Below, one piece after another: positions 1-6,650 of a DNA stretch of 6,718 nt. Numbering within the stretch: the stretch's first letter is position 1; every line of letters starts with the position of its first letter. A program made the translations under genes and the position numbers. The notes beneath the pieces were generated by a model. That model had not been told where the DNA came from. It was given only the letters and a program-made list of their open reading frames with translations, and searched no databases. This DNA is from Chromatiaceae bacterium (GTDB taxonomy: Bacteria > Pseudomonadota > Gammaproteobacteria > Chromatiales > Chromatiaceae), in assembly GCA_012962365.1 (NCBI GenBank), contig DTXR01000028.1, positions 1-6,718 of the forward strand. Direction: 5' to 3'.

Positions 1-9
1 ATTTCCGGG

Positions 10-822
10 TTAGGGTAGCAGCTCCACTTTCACGCTCACCGGCGTCTGATTCTGGGAGGAATCGCTGCTGTAACCGCTCAGCCCCTGGCGGCCACCGCGC
101 CCGAGCATGTCCGCACCGCCGAGGCTGATCCATTCGCCCAGCTTCCCGGTCACCCGGGTAGTGACCTGCTGGACACGAAACCTGTTCCGCCGGTTGGTCA
201 GCTGACCGCGAAACGGGCTGATCTCCAGCGTCACCCGGTCGCCATTGATCCAGGGCGTGACATAAAAACCGCTGGTGACATCGTGATAGCTGCGCTCCCA
301 GCGGTAGCGGCCCCAGGCATCTGTGTAGCCACTGGCGACCGGCACCGAGTAGCCTGTCTGGATGAAAGCCGGCACGCCTTCCGTCGCCCGTACATAGCGG
401 TTGGCATCGGTGCTCCAGGTCTTGCTTCGATCCTGAAGATGCACATCAACGCCATCATCACTGGGCCGGCCCACGGTCAGCGAACCGTCATCGCCAATGG
501 GAATGGTGCCATTCACGCCGATTCCCCGACGCTGGATATTGACCCTATCGCCCTGCTGTATTTCGATACGCAACTGACGCGGGGCGCGATCGAACTTGTC
601 GATGATCTGTCGCAACTGGGCCAGGTTTTCGGGCGTGGTCTTGACGATGAGCTGGCCGTTCATGCCGCTCACTGTGCCGCCGGCCGCGACAAAGGGCCGC
701 AGCATGGGCAGCATCTGTTCCACGGTCTGATGCTTCAGGGGTATGACTTCTATGGGATGGTCTGCCAGCGCAGCGTTCGCACACAATAGCAGGAGCACAG
801 CGGCGATGTGTTTCATGGTCAT
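10..822 (-). CDS. Small exported secretin-like protein (NolW/secretin N-type domain)
   Basis: This is a 270-residue protein with a clear signal peptide: K4, a hydrophobic run at residues 6-15, and a signal peptidase I site after A18-L19-A20. Residues about 23-90 have the alternating strand/helix pattern of a secretin N1/NolW domain: a 'VIPLKHQTVEQMLPML' opening, a central 'GGTVSGMNGQLIVKTT' strand pair, then a helix ending in 'IIDKFDRAP' and the strand 'QLRIEI'. Residues about 148-238 resemble the end of the secretin core: 'PAFIQTGYSVP', 'SGFYVTPWINGDRVTLEISP' and 'TGKLGEWISLGG'. True secretins are usually 400-700 residues, so this is a reduced version and may not form a pore. The C-terminus is rich in Gly and Ser (240-258). 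The start ATG (820-822) overlaps the upstream dehydrogenase stop in an ATGA junction, which suggests coupled translation. M3 (814-816) is an alternative start that removes the overlap. The fold class is fairly secure; the function is unknown. Confidence 0.85.
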   Translation of the reverse strand: MTMKHIAAVLLLLCANAALADHPIEVIPLKHQTVEQMLPMLRPFVAAGGTVSGMNGQLIVKTTPENLAQLRQIIDKFDRAPRQLRIEIQQGDRVNIQRRGIGVNGTIPIGDDGSLTVGRPSDDGVDVHLQDRSKTWSTDANRYVRATEGVPAFIQTGYSVPVASGYTDAWGRYRWERSYHDVTSGFYVTPWINGDRVTLEISPFRGQLTNRRNRFRVQQVTTRVTGKLGEWISLGGADMLGRGGRQGLSGYSSDSSQNQTPVSVKVELLP

Positions 823-1784
823 GTCTCGCAGTTTACGCAGTTCCGTGACTTGCCATCACGGAACGCCAGAATATTGGTGGCGACTTCTTCCAGCAACCGT
901 TGCCGGGCTTCCCGGCTGGCCCAGGCGGTATGGGGGGTGAGGATGAGGTTCGGGATATCTTTCGCCAGCAGCGGATTATCATCCGGGGGCGGTTCCTGGC
1001 TGAGCACATCCATACCCGCACCCCCCAGATGACCGGCGCGCAGGCTGTCCGCCAGCGCCTGCTCATTCACGATGCCACCACGAGCGGTGTTGATCAGGAA
1101 GGCGCCGGGCCTGATCAGGGCCAGTTCTGCGGCGCCGATGAGATTGCGGGTGTTCTCCGCCAGGGGGATATGCAGGCTGAGCGCATCCACCCCCGGCAAC
1201 AGTTCATGTAACGGCAGCCTGCCGGGTTGTGACTCCCCGCTTCCCGGCCTTTGCGCCACCCGCACGTTCATGCCGAAACATTCCGCCACCTTCGCCACCC
1301 CCCGGCCGAGCTCCCCGTAGCCGACGATGCCCAGGGTCTTTCCCGCCAGTTCGCTGATGGGGTGATTCAGCAGGCAGAAGTTGCCCTGCGCCTGCCAGGC
1401 GCCGGTGCGGGCATCCTGATGGTAAGGGATGAGCCTCGTGGTCAGCGCCAGCAGCAGGGAAAACACATGCTGCACCACCGCCGGCGTGGCATAGCCCACC
1501 ACGTTCGACACCTGAATACCCAGTTCCCGCGCAGACTGCAGATCGATCTTGTCCGTGCCGGTGGCGGCAATGCAAATCAGTTTGAGTTCCGGCGCCTGCT
1601 GCAGGGTCTCGCGGTCGAGGGGCACCTTGTTGGAAACCACGATTTGCGCCTCCCGGATGCGCGGCAGAATATCTTCGGGGTCTGTGGCATCATGCCAATC
1701 CCAGTGCGGCGCGGCCGCCGCCAGCCGGGCTTTGTCCAGATCACCGGTATCGATGGAGGCATAGTCGAGAAATACGGCTTTCAT
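819..1784 (-). CDS. D-2-hydroxyacid dehydrogenase (glycerate dehydrogenase / hydroxypyruvate reductase type)
   Basis: This 321-residue cytosolic enzyme interconverts a 2-keto acid and a D-2-hydroxyacid using NAD(P)H. The family length is normal, with a split catalytic domain (about 1-100 and 290-321) around a Rossmann domain. The nucleotide motif G155-x-G157-x-x-G160 lies in '[11 protein letters not shown]'. The family triad is present: R235 in '[10 protein letters not shown]', E264 in 'LSQEPP' and H285 in 'LTPHTAW'. Overall it looks most like hydroxypyruvate reductase/glycerate dehydrogenase, but phosphoglycerate, glyoxylate or other D-2-hydroxyacid specificity cannot be excluded; it lacks the C-terminal ACT domain of long SerA proteins. 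The end of the second Rossmann strand reads A177-Q178-R179 with no acidic residue, which weakens the usual case for NADH preference. The C-terminus carries C316-x-x-C319. It is first in a two-gene unit with the secretin-like gene and divergent from the flavin/Fe-S gene. No strong ribosome binding site precedes the ATG. Confidence 0.93.
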   Translation of the reverse strand: MKAVFLDYASIDTGDLDKARLAAAAPHWDWHDATDPEDILPRIREAQIVVSNKVPLDRETLQQAPELKLICIAATGTDKIDLQSARELGIQVSNVVGYATPAVVQHVFSLLLALTTRLIPYHQDARTGAWQAQGNFCLLNHPISELAGKTLGIVGYGELGRGVAKVAECFGMNVRVAQRPGSGESQPGRLPLHELLPGVDALSLHIPLAENTRNLIGAAELALIRPGAFLINTARGGIVNEQALADSLRAGHLGGAGMDVLSQEPPPDDNPLLAKDIPNLILTPHTAWASREARQRLLEEVATNILAFRDGKSRNCVNCET

Positions 1785-1798
1785 ATTTGTTCATGGAC

Positions 1799-1825
1799 TT
1801 TATTGAAAGATCTAAGGTGTATAAT
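1799..1825 (+). promoter_or_regulatory. Candidate sigma-70 promoter for the flavin/Fe-S gene
   Basis: A perfect TATAAT lies at 1820-1825. The upstream -35 region is weak: the best candidate is TTTATT at 1799-1804, 3/6 with a short 15-base spacer. The start would be near 1832, leaving a leader of about 22 bases. That leader is pyrimidine-rich and has no Shine-Dalgarno sequence. The bases after the -10 box (ACGCC) are GC-rich, a discriminator type often linked to growth-rate or stringent control; that link is inference here. Confidence 0.5.
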
Positions 1826-1830
1826 ACGCC
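1816..1830. promoter_or_regulatory. 15-base near-palindrome over both -10 boxes
   Basis: GGTGTAT-A-ATACGCC has 7-base arms with one mismatch around a central A. It contains both the plus-strand TATAAT and the minus-strand TATTAT. It may simply reflect a symmetric bidirectional promoter, or it may be an operator whose occupation would block both directions. The sequence alone cannot separate these. Confidence 0.45.
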
Positions 1831-1849
1831 TTTGCCCCGAACCTCTCAC
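1821..1849 (-). promoter_or_regulatory. Candidate sigma-70 promoter for the dehydrogenase/secretin-like unit
   Basis: Read on the minus strand, GTGAGA (1849-1844; 4/6 match to TTGACA) is followed after exactly 17 bases by TATTAT (1826-1821; 5/6 match to TATAAT). Transcription would start near 1814, giving a leader of about 30 bases before the ATG at 1784. The -10 box overlaps the plus-strand -10 box. This is a pattern match only. Confidence 0.5.
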
Positions 1850-1853
1850 GGCC

Positions 1854-4800
1854 ATGAGCCAGCGCATCCGCGAAATTCCCTATAACTATACCTCCTATTC
1901 CGACCGGGAAATCATTATCCGCTTCCTGGGGGAGGAGAACTGGCAGCTCATCGAGGAACTGCGCGGCACCCGCCGCACCGGGCGTTCTGCGCGCATGTTG
2001 TTCGAGGTGTTGGGGGACATGTGGGTGGTGGGGCGCAATCCGTATCTGCAGGACGACCTGCAAAAAAACACGGATCGGCGCAACCAGCTCATTCATGCAC
2101 TGAATCACCGGCTCGACCAGTTCGAGGCGCGCCTCAACGACAATCAGCAGGCCGAAAAACTCCTCCATGCGGCCCGGGACGCGGTGGACAGCTTCTCCAA
2201 CTGCTTCGCCGCCAATGCCAACCTGCGGCGCAAGGTGAAGACCGCCCTCGGCGGCATCACCCGCAAGGACAACATCGATTTCAGCGGCCTGGCGCGGGTA
2301 TCCCATGCCACCGATGCGACCGACTGGCGGGTGGAACTGCCCTTCGTGGTGATCTCGCCCGACAGGGAAGACGAAATCGCTCCCATCGTGCGCGCCTGTA
2401 TCGAAGCCGGGCTGACCCTGATCCCCCGTGGGGGCGGTACGGGTTACACCGGCTCCGCCGTACCCCTGGACGCCCATTGCGCGGTGATCAATACGGAAAA
2501 ACTCGAGATGCTTGGCCACATCGAAGAGATGGAACTGCCGGGGGTGGAAGGCAGGGTGCCGACCATCGCCACCGGTGCCGGCGTGGTCACACGGCGGGTT
2601 TCCGAAGTGGCCGATGCCGCTGGGCTGGCCTTTGCCGTGGACCCCACTTCCCAGGACGCTTCCACCATCGGCGGCAACATCGCCATGAACGCCGGAGGCA
2701 AAAAGGCTCTGCTGTGGGGCACCACCCTGGACAACCTGGCGTCCTGGCGCATGGTCACCCCGGAGGGAAACTGGCTGGAAGTGGAACGCCTGGCACATAA
2801 CCTGGGCAAGATCCACGAACAGGCGCTGGTGCGATTTCGCATCCGCCATTTTCATCCCGACGGCAAAACCGAGCTCAAGCCGGAGGAGTTGCTGGAAATC
2901 CCCGGCGCGCATTTTCGCAAGACCGGGCTGGGCAAGGATGTCACGGACAAATTCCTCTCCGGCCTTCCGGGGGTGCAGAAAGAAGGCTGTGACGGCCTCA
3001 TCACCTCGGCGCGCTTCATTCTGCACCGCATGCCCAAACACGTACGCACGCTGTGCCTGGAATTCTTCGGCAGCGATGTCAGCCGCGCCGTGCCCGCCAT
3101 CGTGGAACTGCGCGACTACATACAGGGCCAGCAGCAGGTGCGCATGCTGGGCCTGGAGCATCTGGACGAGCGCTACATCAAGGCGGTCAAGTACACCACC
3201 AAGGCATCACGGCGCGACCGCCCCAAGATGGTACTCATAACCGACCTGATCGGTGACGACGAGGCGCTCCTGGAGCAGGCCGCCGGGCATGTCATCGCGC
3301 TGGCGCAGGCCCGGGGCGGCGAAGGCTTCATCGCCATCAGTCCAGAGGCGCGCCGCCAGTTCTGGCTCGACCGGGCGCGCACGGCCGCCATCTCCGCCCA
3401 CACCAACGCCTTCAAGATCAACGAGGACGTGGTCATCCCGCTGGAGCGGCTGGGCGAGTACAGCCGGGGCATCGAAGCCATCAATATTGAACAGTCCATC
3501 GCCAACAAACTGGCCATCATGGATGCGGTGCTGGAATTCCTGGGTTCGGATCTGGCCCATTTGTGCCGCTGCGCCGACTTCCAGGATTCGGCGGAAAACC
3601 GCCACATCATGACGGACAAGCAAAACGCGGCCATCGAGCTGGTGCAAGCCGCTCGGCAGCGCTGGTCGGCGATTCTTCAGCACCTGAACGCGCCCGCAGC
3701 AGATCACAAAGCGTTGCTGCGGGAAGAGGAACAGGCGCACATGCAGCCCGGTGACACCCTGCTGGATCTGATGCTGCGCCGGGATCTGCGCCAGTCCTAC
3801 CGCGAGGAAGTGGCGCAGCGCCTCAAGGATCGCTTCGCCGGGCAGGATCTCAAGCCCCTGCGCAACAGGCTCGACGACATTCATCGCAGGATCCGCGACA
3901 GCCGCTTGTTCGTGGCCCTGCACATGCACGCCGGTGATGGCAACGTGCACACCAATATCCCGGTGCATTCCCACGACTACGCCATGCTGCACGAAGCCGA
4001 ACAAGTGGTGGATCGCATCATGGCCCTGGCGCAGGCGCTGGATGGCGTCATCTCCGGCGAACACGGCATCGGCCTGACCAAGATCCAGTATCTGGCAGAA
4101 GACAAGCTGCAGGACTTCGTGGACTACAAGCAAAAGGTCGATCCCGAAGGTCATTTCAATCGCGGCAAGCTCCTGCCCGGCTCCGGTCTGGAAGGTGCCT
4201 ACACGCCGTCCCTGCGGTTGTTGCAGCAGGAAGCTATCATCCTCGAAGACAGCGAGCTGGGTGATCTCAACGACGACATCAAACACTGTCTGCGCTGCGG
4301 CAAATGCAAACCCGTCTGCCAGACACATATCCCCCGCGCCAACCTGCTGTACTCACCGCGCAACAAGATTCTGGCAACCGGGCTCATCATCGAAGCCTTT
4401 TTGTATGAAGAACAGACCCGGCGCGGCCTCTCCCTGCGCCATTTCGATGAAATGAATGATGTAGCGGACCACTGCACCGTCTGCCACAAATGCGAAAGCC
4501 CCTGCCCGGTGAACATCGACTTCGGCGAAGTCACCGTGCGCATGCGCAAAATACTGGTCGCACGCAAACAGAAACCTTTCAGTCCCGGCGGCTGGGCCGC
4601 CATGCGGTTTCTCAACACCAGCAACCCCCGGGCTGTACGCCTGTTGCGCACTCTGCTGGCGAGCTGGGGCTTCAAGGCCATCACACTGGGGCATAAGGCG
4701 TTCAAGGCTTTCGGCCTGGTCAGAGAACGCCAGCGCCCCCCCGCCAACACCACGGGCAAACCCGCCATGAAATCCCTGGTGGTGGAACTGGTTCAGCGCC

Positions 4801-5681
4801 CCATCAAAGTGGATCTGCCCGCCCTCACCTACCGCACCGCCCTCGGCCTGGAAGACAAGACACGCATCCCCATCATCCGCAAGCCGGACCTGCCCAGCAT
4901 CGATGCCGAATCGGTGTTCTATTTCCCCGGCTGCGGCTCCGAGCGCCTGTTCTCCGATATCGGCCTGGCCACCATCGCCATGCTCTACGAAACCAACGCT
5001 GAAATCGTGCTGCCGCCGGGCTATCTGTGCTGTGGCTATCCACAAACCGCCAATGGCGACCACACCCGGGGAAAACAGATCACCACCGAGAACCGGGTGC
5101 TGTTCCACCGTATCGCCAACACCTTGAACTATCTGGACATCAAGACCGTCATCGTCTCCTGCGGCACCTGCATGGATCAGCTTCTCAAGTACGAATTCGA
5201 GCGCATCTTCCCCGGCTGCCGGCTGCTGGACATCCACGAATGGCTGCTGGAAAAAGGTATGACCCTGGACGGCTCCCAGGAAACCGAATATCTGTTCCAT
5301 GACCCTTGCCACAGCCCCATGAAAACCTACCAGCCCCTGAAAGTGGCCAACGAACTGCTGGGCAAGGAGGCAAAACTTACCGACCGCTGCTGCGGCGAAT
5401 CCGGCACCCTGGGTACCAGCCGCCCCGATATCGCCAGTCAGCTGCGCTACCGCAAAGCGGAAGACCTGCAACAGGGCATGGCGGCCCTGGGGGATGGCGA
5501 AAAACGCATCCTCACCACCTGCCCCGCCTGTCAGCAGGGCCTGCTCAAATACGAACAGGAAACCGGCCTCAAGACCGACTACATCGTCATGGAAATCGCC
5601 AACCAGAAACTGGGGCTCGACTGGCAGCATAACTTCATCGACAACCTGAAAAATCAAGGCGTGGAAAAAGTATTGCTGTAA
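1854..5681 (+). CDS. DUF3683-FAD-linked dehydrogenase-Fe-S-CCG fusion oxidoreductase (GlcD+GlcF-like, D-2-hydroxyacid type)
   Basis: This 1275-residue single-chain flavin/Fe-S oxidoreductase probably oxidises a D-2-hydroxyacid (D-lactate, glycolate or similar) and passes electrons to a membrane carrier. Residues 1-~145 are a DUF3683-type domain ('[15 protein letters not shown]', '[17 protein letters not shown]'). About 160-310 is a PCMH-type FAD-binding domain with '[16 protein letters not shown]' (191-206) and '[20 protein letters not shown]' (263-282). The FAD-oxidase C region runs to about 775; its H692-x-GDGN-x-H699 and E736-H737-G match the metal-binding and catalytic signatures of D-2-hydroxyacid dehydrogenases, and a helical insert of about 100 residues (580-685) precedes them. 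Two [4Fe-4S] motifs follow: C812/C815/C818/C822 and C874/C877/C880/C884-P. Two CCG domains follow: C1027, C1059-C1060-G, C1103/C1106; and C1152, C1179-C1180-G, C1223/C1226. There is no signal peptide or membrane helix, so it is cytoplasmic or peripheral. ATG 1854 is chosen because the domain begins there; the open frame continues upstream to 1251 only as a shadow of the dehydrogenase. Family is confident; substrate is not. Confidence 0.95.
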   Translation: MSQRIREIPYNYTSYSDREIIIRFLGEENWQLIEELRGTRRTGRSARMLFEVLGDMWVVGRNPYLQDDLQKNTDRRNQLIHALNHRLDQFEARLNDNQQAEKLLHAARDAVDSFSNCFAANANLRRKVKTALGGITRKDNIDFSGLARVSHATDATDWRVELPFVVISPDREDEIAPIVRACIEAGLTLIPRGGGTGYTGSAVPLDAHCAVINTEKLEMLGHIEEMELPGVEGRVPTIATGAGVVTRRVSEVADAAGLAFAVDPTSQDASTIGGNIAMNAGGKKALLWGTTLDNLASWRMVTPEGNWLEVERLAHNLGKIHEQALVRFRIRHFHPDGKTELKPEELLEIPGAHFRKTGLGKDVTDKFLSGLPGVQKEGCDGLITSARFILHRMPKHVRTLCLEFFGSDVSRAVPAIVELRDYIQGQQQVRMLGLEHLDERYIKAVKYTTKASRRDRPKMVLITDLIGDDEALLEQAAGHVIALAQARGGEGFIAISPEARRQFWLDRARTAAISAHTNAFKINEDVVIPLERLGEYSRGIEAINIEQSIANKLAIMDAVLEFLGSDLAHLCRCADFQDSAENRHIMTDKQNAAIELVQAARQRWSAILQHLNAPAADHKALLREEEQAHMQPGDTLLDLMLRRDLRQSYREEVAQRLKDRFAGQDLKPLRNRLDDIHRRIRDSRLFVALHMHAGDGNVHTNIPVHSHDYAMLHEAEQVVDRIMALAQALDGVISGEHGIGLTKIQYLAEDKLQDFVDYKQKVDPEGHFNRGKLLPGSGLEGAYTPSLRLLQQEAIILEDSELGDLNDDIKHCLRCGKCKPVCQTHIPRANLLYSPRNKILATGLIIEAFLYEEQTRRGLSLRHFDEMNDVADHCTVCHKCESPCPVNIDFGEVTVRMRKILVARKQKPFSPGGWAAMRFLNTSNPRAVRLLRTLLASWGFKAITLGHKAFKAFGLVRERQRPPANTTGKPAMKSLVVELVQRPIKVDLPALTYRTALGLEDKTRIPIIRKPDLPSIDAESVFYFPGCGSERLFSDIGLATIAMLYETNAEIVLPPGYLCCGYPQTANGDHTRGKQITTENRVLFHRIANTLNYLDIKTVIVSCGTCMDQLLKYEFERIFPGCRLLDIHEWLLEKGMTLDGSQETEYLFHDPCHSPMKTYQPLKVANELLGKEAKLTDRCCGESGTLGTSRPDIASQLRYRKAEDLQQGMAALGDGEKRILTTCPACQQGLLKYEQETGLKTDYIVMEIANQKLGLDWQHNFIDNLKNQGVEKVLL

Positions 5682-5775
5682 GGCGGAGGTATCAGGCTCA
5701 GTGGCCACGGGCAGAAGATGAAGGGCTGGCTCAGGCAATTTTCCGGCCAGAAACCCCCAAACCAGGAACATTTTC

Positions 5776-5789
5776 ATGATCCTGATCAA
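5776..5789. promoter_or_regulatory. FNR/ANR-like binding site
   Basis: ATGAT-CCTG-ATCAA matches 9 of 10 specified bases of the FNR consensus TTGAT-N4-ATCAA. It lies in the gap before the coiled-coil membrane gene. Its centre (5782.5) is about 60-61 bases upstream of the start expected from a TATTCT -10 box at 5831-5836, close to the -61.5 spacing of class I activation. FNR-type proteins respond to oxygen, and relatives respond to NO. The match is seen; binding is inferred. Confidence 0.4.
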
Positions 5790-5830
5790 CAAGAGTGGAT
5801 TATGTCAAGGCACTGCCATCCCATTCGGGC

Positions 5831-5836
5831 TATTCT
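5831..5836 (+). promoter_or_regulatory. Candidate -10 box for the coiled-coil membrane protein gene
   Basis: TATTCT matches TATAAT at 4/6 and has no recognisable -35 box at 16-18 bases. That would fit an activator-dependent promoter served by the FNR-like site. The implied leader to ATG 5889 is about 46 bases. The evidence is weak when taken alone. Confidence 0.22.
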
Positions 5837-5888
5837 GAAAACATACGACTCCGAAATGGTCGGCGTCGGTTGTTGAGTGTTGCAGCAG

Positions 5889-6539
5889 ATGTTTGAAAAA
5901 GATCCCCGTACCTTCGCCCCTGACTACAAGAACCTGTCGCCTGAACAAAAGGCCATGGTCAAGCTCGAAATCTCCCTGACACGCTTCTTCAAGGGCTTCG
6001 ATGCCAGCGTACGCCGCTGGGAGAGAATGATTTACCCTGCCATGATCATCTTCGGGCTGTTGGGCTTGTCCGGCTTTTACCTCATCTATCACGTCACCAA
6101 GGACATGCACAGTATGTCCCAGTCTTTCGACCCCGCCATGGAAAGCAACATGGCGCAGATGTCAGTCAACATTTCCGAACTGTCGCAAAACATCGCCACC
6201 ATGACCAATCAGGTCTCCCTGCTGGTGGGCAACATTCAGCATATGGACAACAATATCTCCCAGATGAACGACACCATCACAAATATCAGCGTGTCTTTCG
6301 ACAAGGTGAACAGCCACATGGACACGCTGACGGCAGATATTTCCCAGATGCGGGGCGATACGGGCGTCATGGCTGACAATATCGACACGATGAATGATTC
6401 CATATTCACGGTCACCCAGGACATCACCGAAATGAAGCAATCCATGCGGATCATGACCATCAACACCGGCCTCATGGGTCACGATATGCGCCAGATGAAC
6501 AAACCCATGCGGGCGATGAACACCTTTATGCCCTGGTGA
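5889..6539 (+). CDS. Single-pass membrane protein with methionine-rich, 19-heptad coiled coil
   Basis: This is a 216-residue protein of unrecognised function. Residues 1-46 are polar and basic ('VKLEISLTRFFKGFDASVRRWER'), residues 47-69 form one transmembrane helix (MIYPAM...LIYHV), and M84-W216 is a continuous heptad array. The positive-inside rule puts the N-terminus in the cytoplasm and the coil in the periplasm. There are 25 Met in 216 residues (11.6%), mostly at coil core positions. Gly156 and Gly159, with T158 in a core position, make a likely weak point or hinge; Pro206 and Pro215 lie near the end. There are no Cys residues and no HAMP, MCP-signalling or enzyme motif. Superficial likeness to chemoreceptor coiled coils reflects heptad composition, not shown homology. 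GTG 5877 and TTG 5880 in the same frame are alternative starts adding four or three residues; ATG 5889 is preferred, although no strong ribosome binding site marks any of them. It is probably transcribed alone. Confidence 0.88.
   Translation: MFEKDPRTFAPDYKNLSPEQKAMVKLEISLTRFFKGFDASVRRWERMIYPAMIIFGLLGLSGFYLIYHVTKDMHSMSQSFDPAMESNMAQMSVNISELSQNIATMTNQVSLLVGNIQHMDNNISQMNDTITNISVSFDKVNSHMDTLTADISQMRGDTGVMADNIDTMNDSIFTVTQDITEMKQSMRIMTINTGLMGHDMRQMNKPMRAMNTFMPW
6138..6536 (+). other. Heptad array: 19 x 21-base coding periodicity
   Basis: Residues 84-216 of the coiled-coil protein divide into exactly 19 heptads with no insertion or stutter, ending at the last residue before the stop. Using the first residue of each block as core position d, d is Met in 13 of 19 blocks and Leu, Ile or Val in the other six. 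The fifth residue (position a) is Ile, Val, Phe or Met except for Thr158 and Thr193. Over residues 182-214 Met recurs at spacings of 4 and 3 (182, 186, 189, 196, 200, 203, 207, 210, 214). Codons differ between blocks, so this is a protein-level repeat and not a recent DNA tandem repeat. Confidence 0.85.
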
Positions 6540-6561
6540 GCGCCGGGGGGGCATACAGGTA

Positions 6562-6595
6562 GCGCTGGCCTTAACCGGCCTGAAAGACCCAGCGC
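6562..6595. other. Stem-loop downstream of the coiled-coil gene
   Basis: GCGCTGG (6562-6568) pairs perfectly with CCAGCGC (6589-6595) across a 20-base loop. The loop contains GGCC (6577-6580), which could pair instead with GGCC at 6567-6570. No T-run follows on the plus strand (the next bases are AAAATC), so it is not a standard intrinsic terminator. It could aid Rho-dependent ending or protect the 3' end of the mRNA. Confidence 0.35.
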
Positions 6596-6650
6596 AAAAT
6601 CAACCGCCTGAACAGCATTAATAAATAACTAAGGAAACCCTGATTCATGG

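Larger units (their letters stand above)
5682..5888. other. Intergenic gap with no convincing gene
   Basis: The gap opens with AGGCGGAGGT (5681-5690), a strong Shine-Dalgarno-like run, but no start codon at a useful distance leads into a real frame: GTG 5701 opens only six codons. An open 52-codon stretch from ATG 5718 to TGA 5874-5876 has only about half its third positions as G or C, unlike the strongly GC-biased neighbours, and no recognisable domain. The FNR-like site and a candidate -10 box lie in the second half. I see no intrinsic terminator. Confidence 0.6.

Noticed and set aside
283..789. 168-codon plus-strand frame opposite the secretin-like gene
   Set aside because: It is a shadow frame with no domain or ribosome binding site. 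The minus strand has a signal peptide and secretin-like motifs.
764..822. Lipoprotein signal in the secretin-like protein (Cys14)
   Set aside because: The preceding residues are Leu-Leu-Leu, lacking the small residue a lipobox needs before Cys; the ALA site after residue 20 fits signal peptidase I.
1251..1853. 201-codon upstream extension of the large flavin/Fe-S frame
   Set aside because: It lies antisense to the well-supported dehydrogenase, has no family resemblance, and precedes both the promoter and the start of the DUF3683 domain at 1854.
5724..5753. CTGGC...GCCAG stem as a terminator after the flavin/Fe-S gene
   Set aside because: The stem is only five pairs with a long loop and is followed by AAACCCCC, not a T-run.
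1812..5792. Three long minus-strand open frames (about 1812-3161, 3207-4328, 4353-5792)
   Set aside because: They mirror the GC-biased codons of the flavin/Fe-S gene. Their translations are low-complexity, rich in Gly, His and Gln, with no recognisable domain, while the plus strand has a complete set of motifs.
5718..5876. 52-residue open frame starting at ATG 5718
   Set aside because: It has no well-placed ribosome binding site, only about half its third positions are G or C against the strong bias of the neighbours, it has no recognisable domain, and it spans the candidate FNR site and -10 box.
6162..6554. Minus-strand frame opposite the coiled-coil gene, rich in His and Val
   Set aside because: Its regular composition is the reverse complement of the heptad codons (Met ATG reads as CAT, His), not an independent protein.
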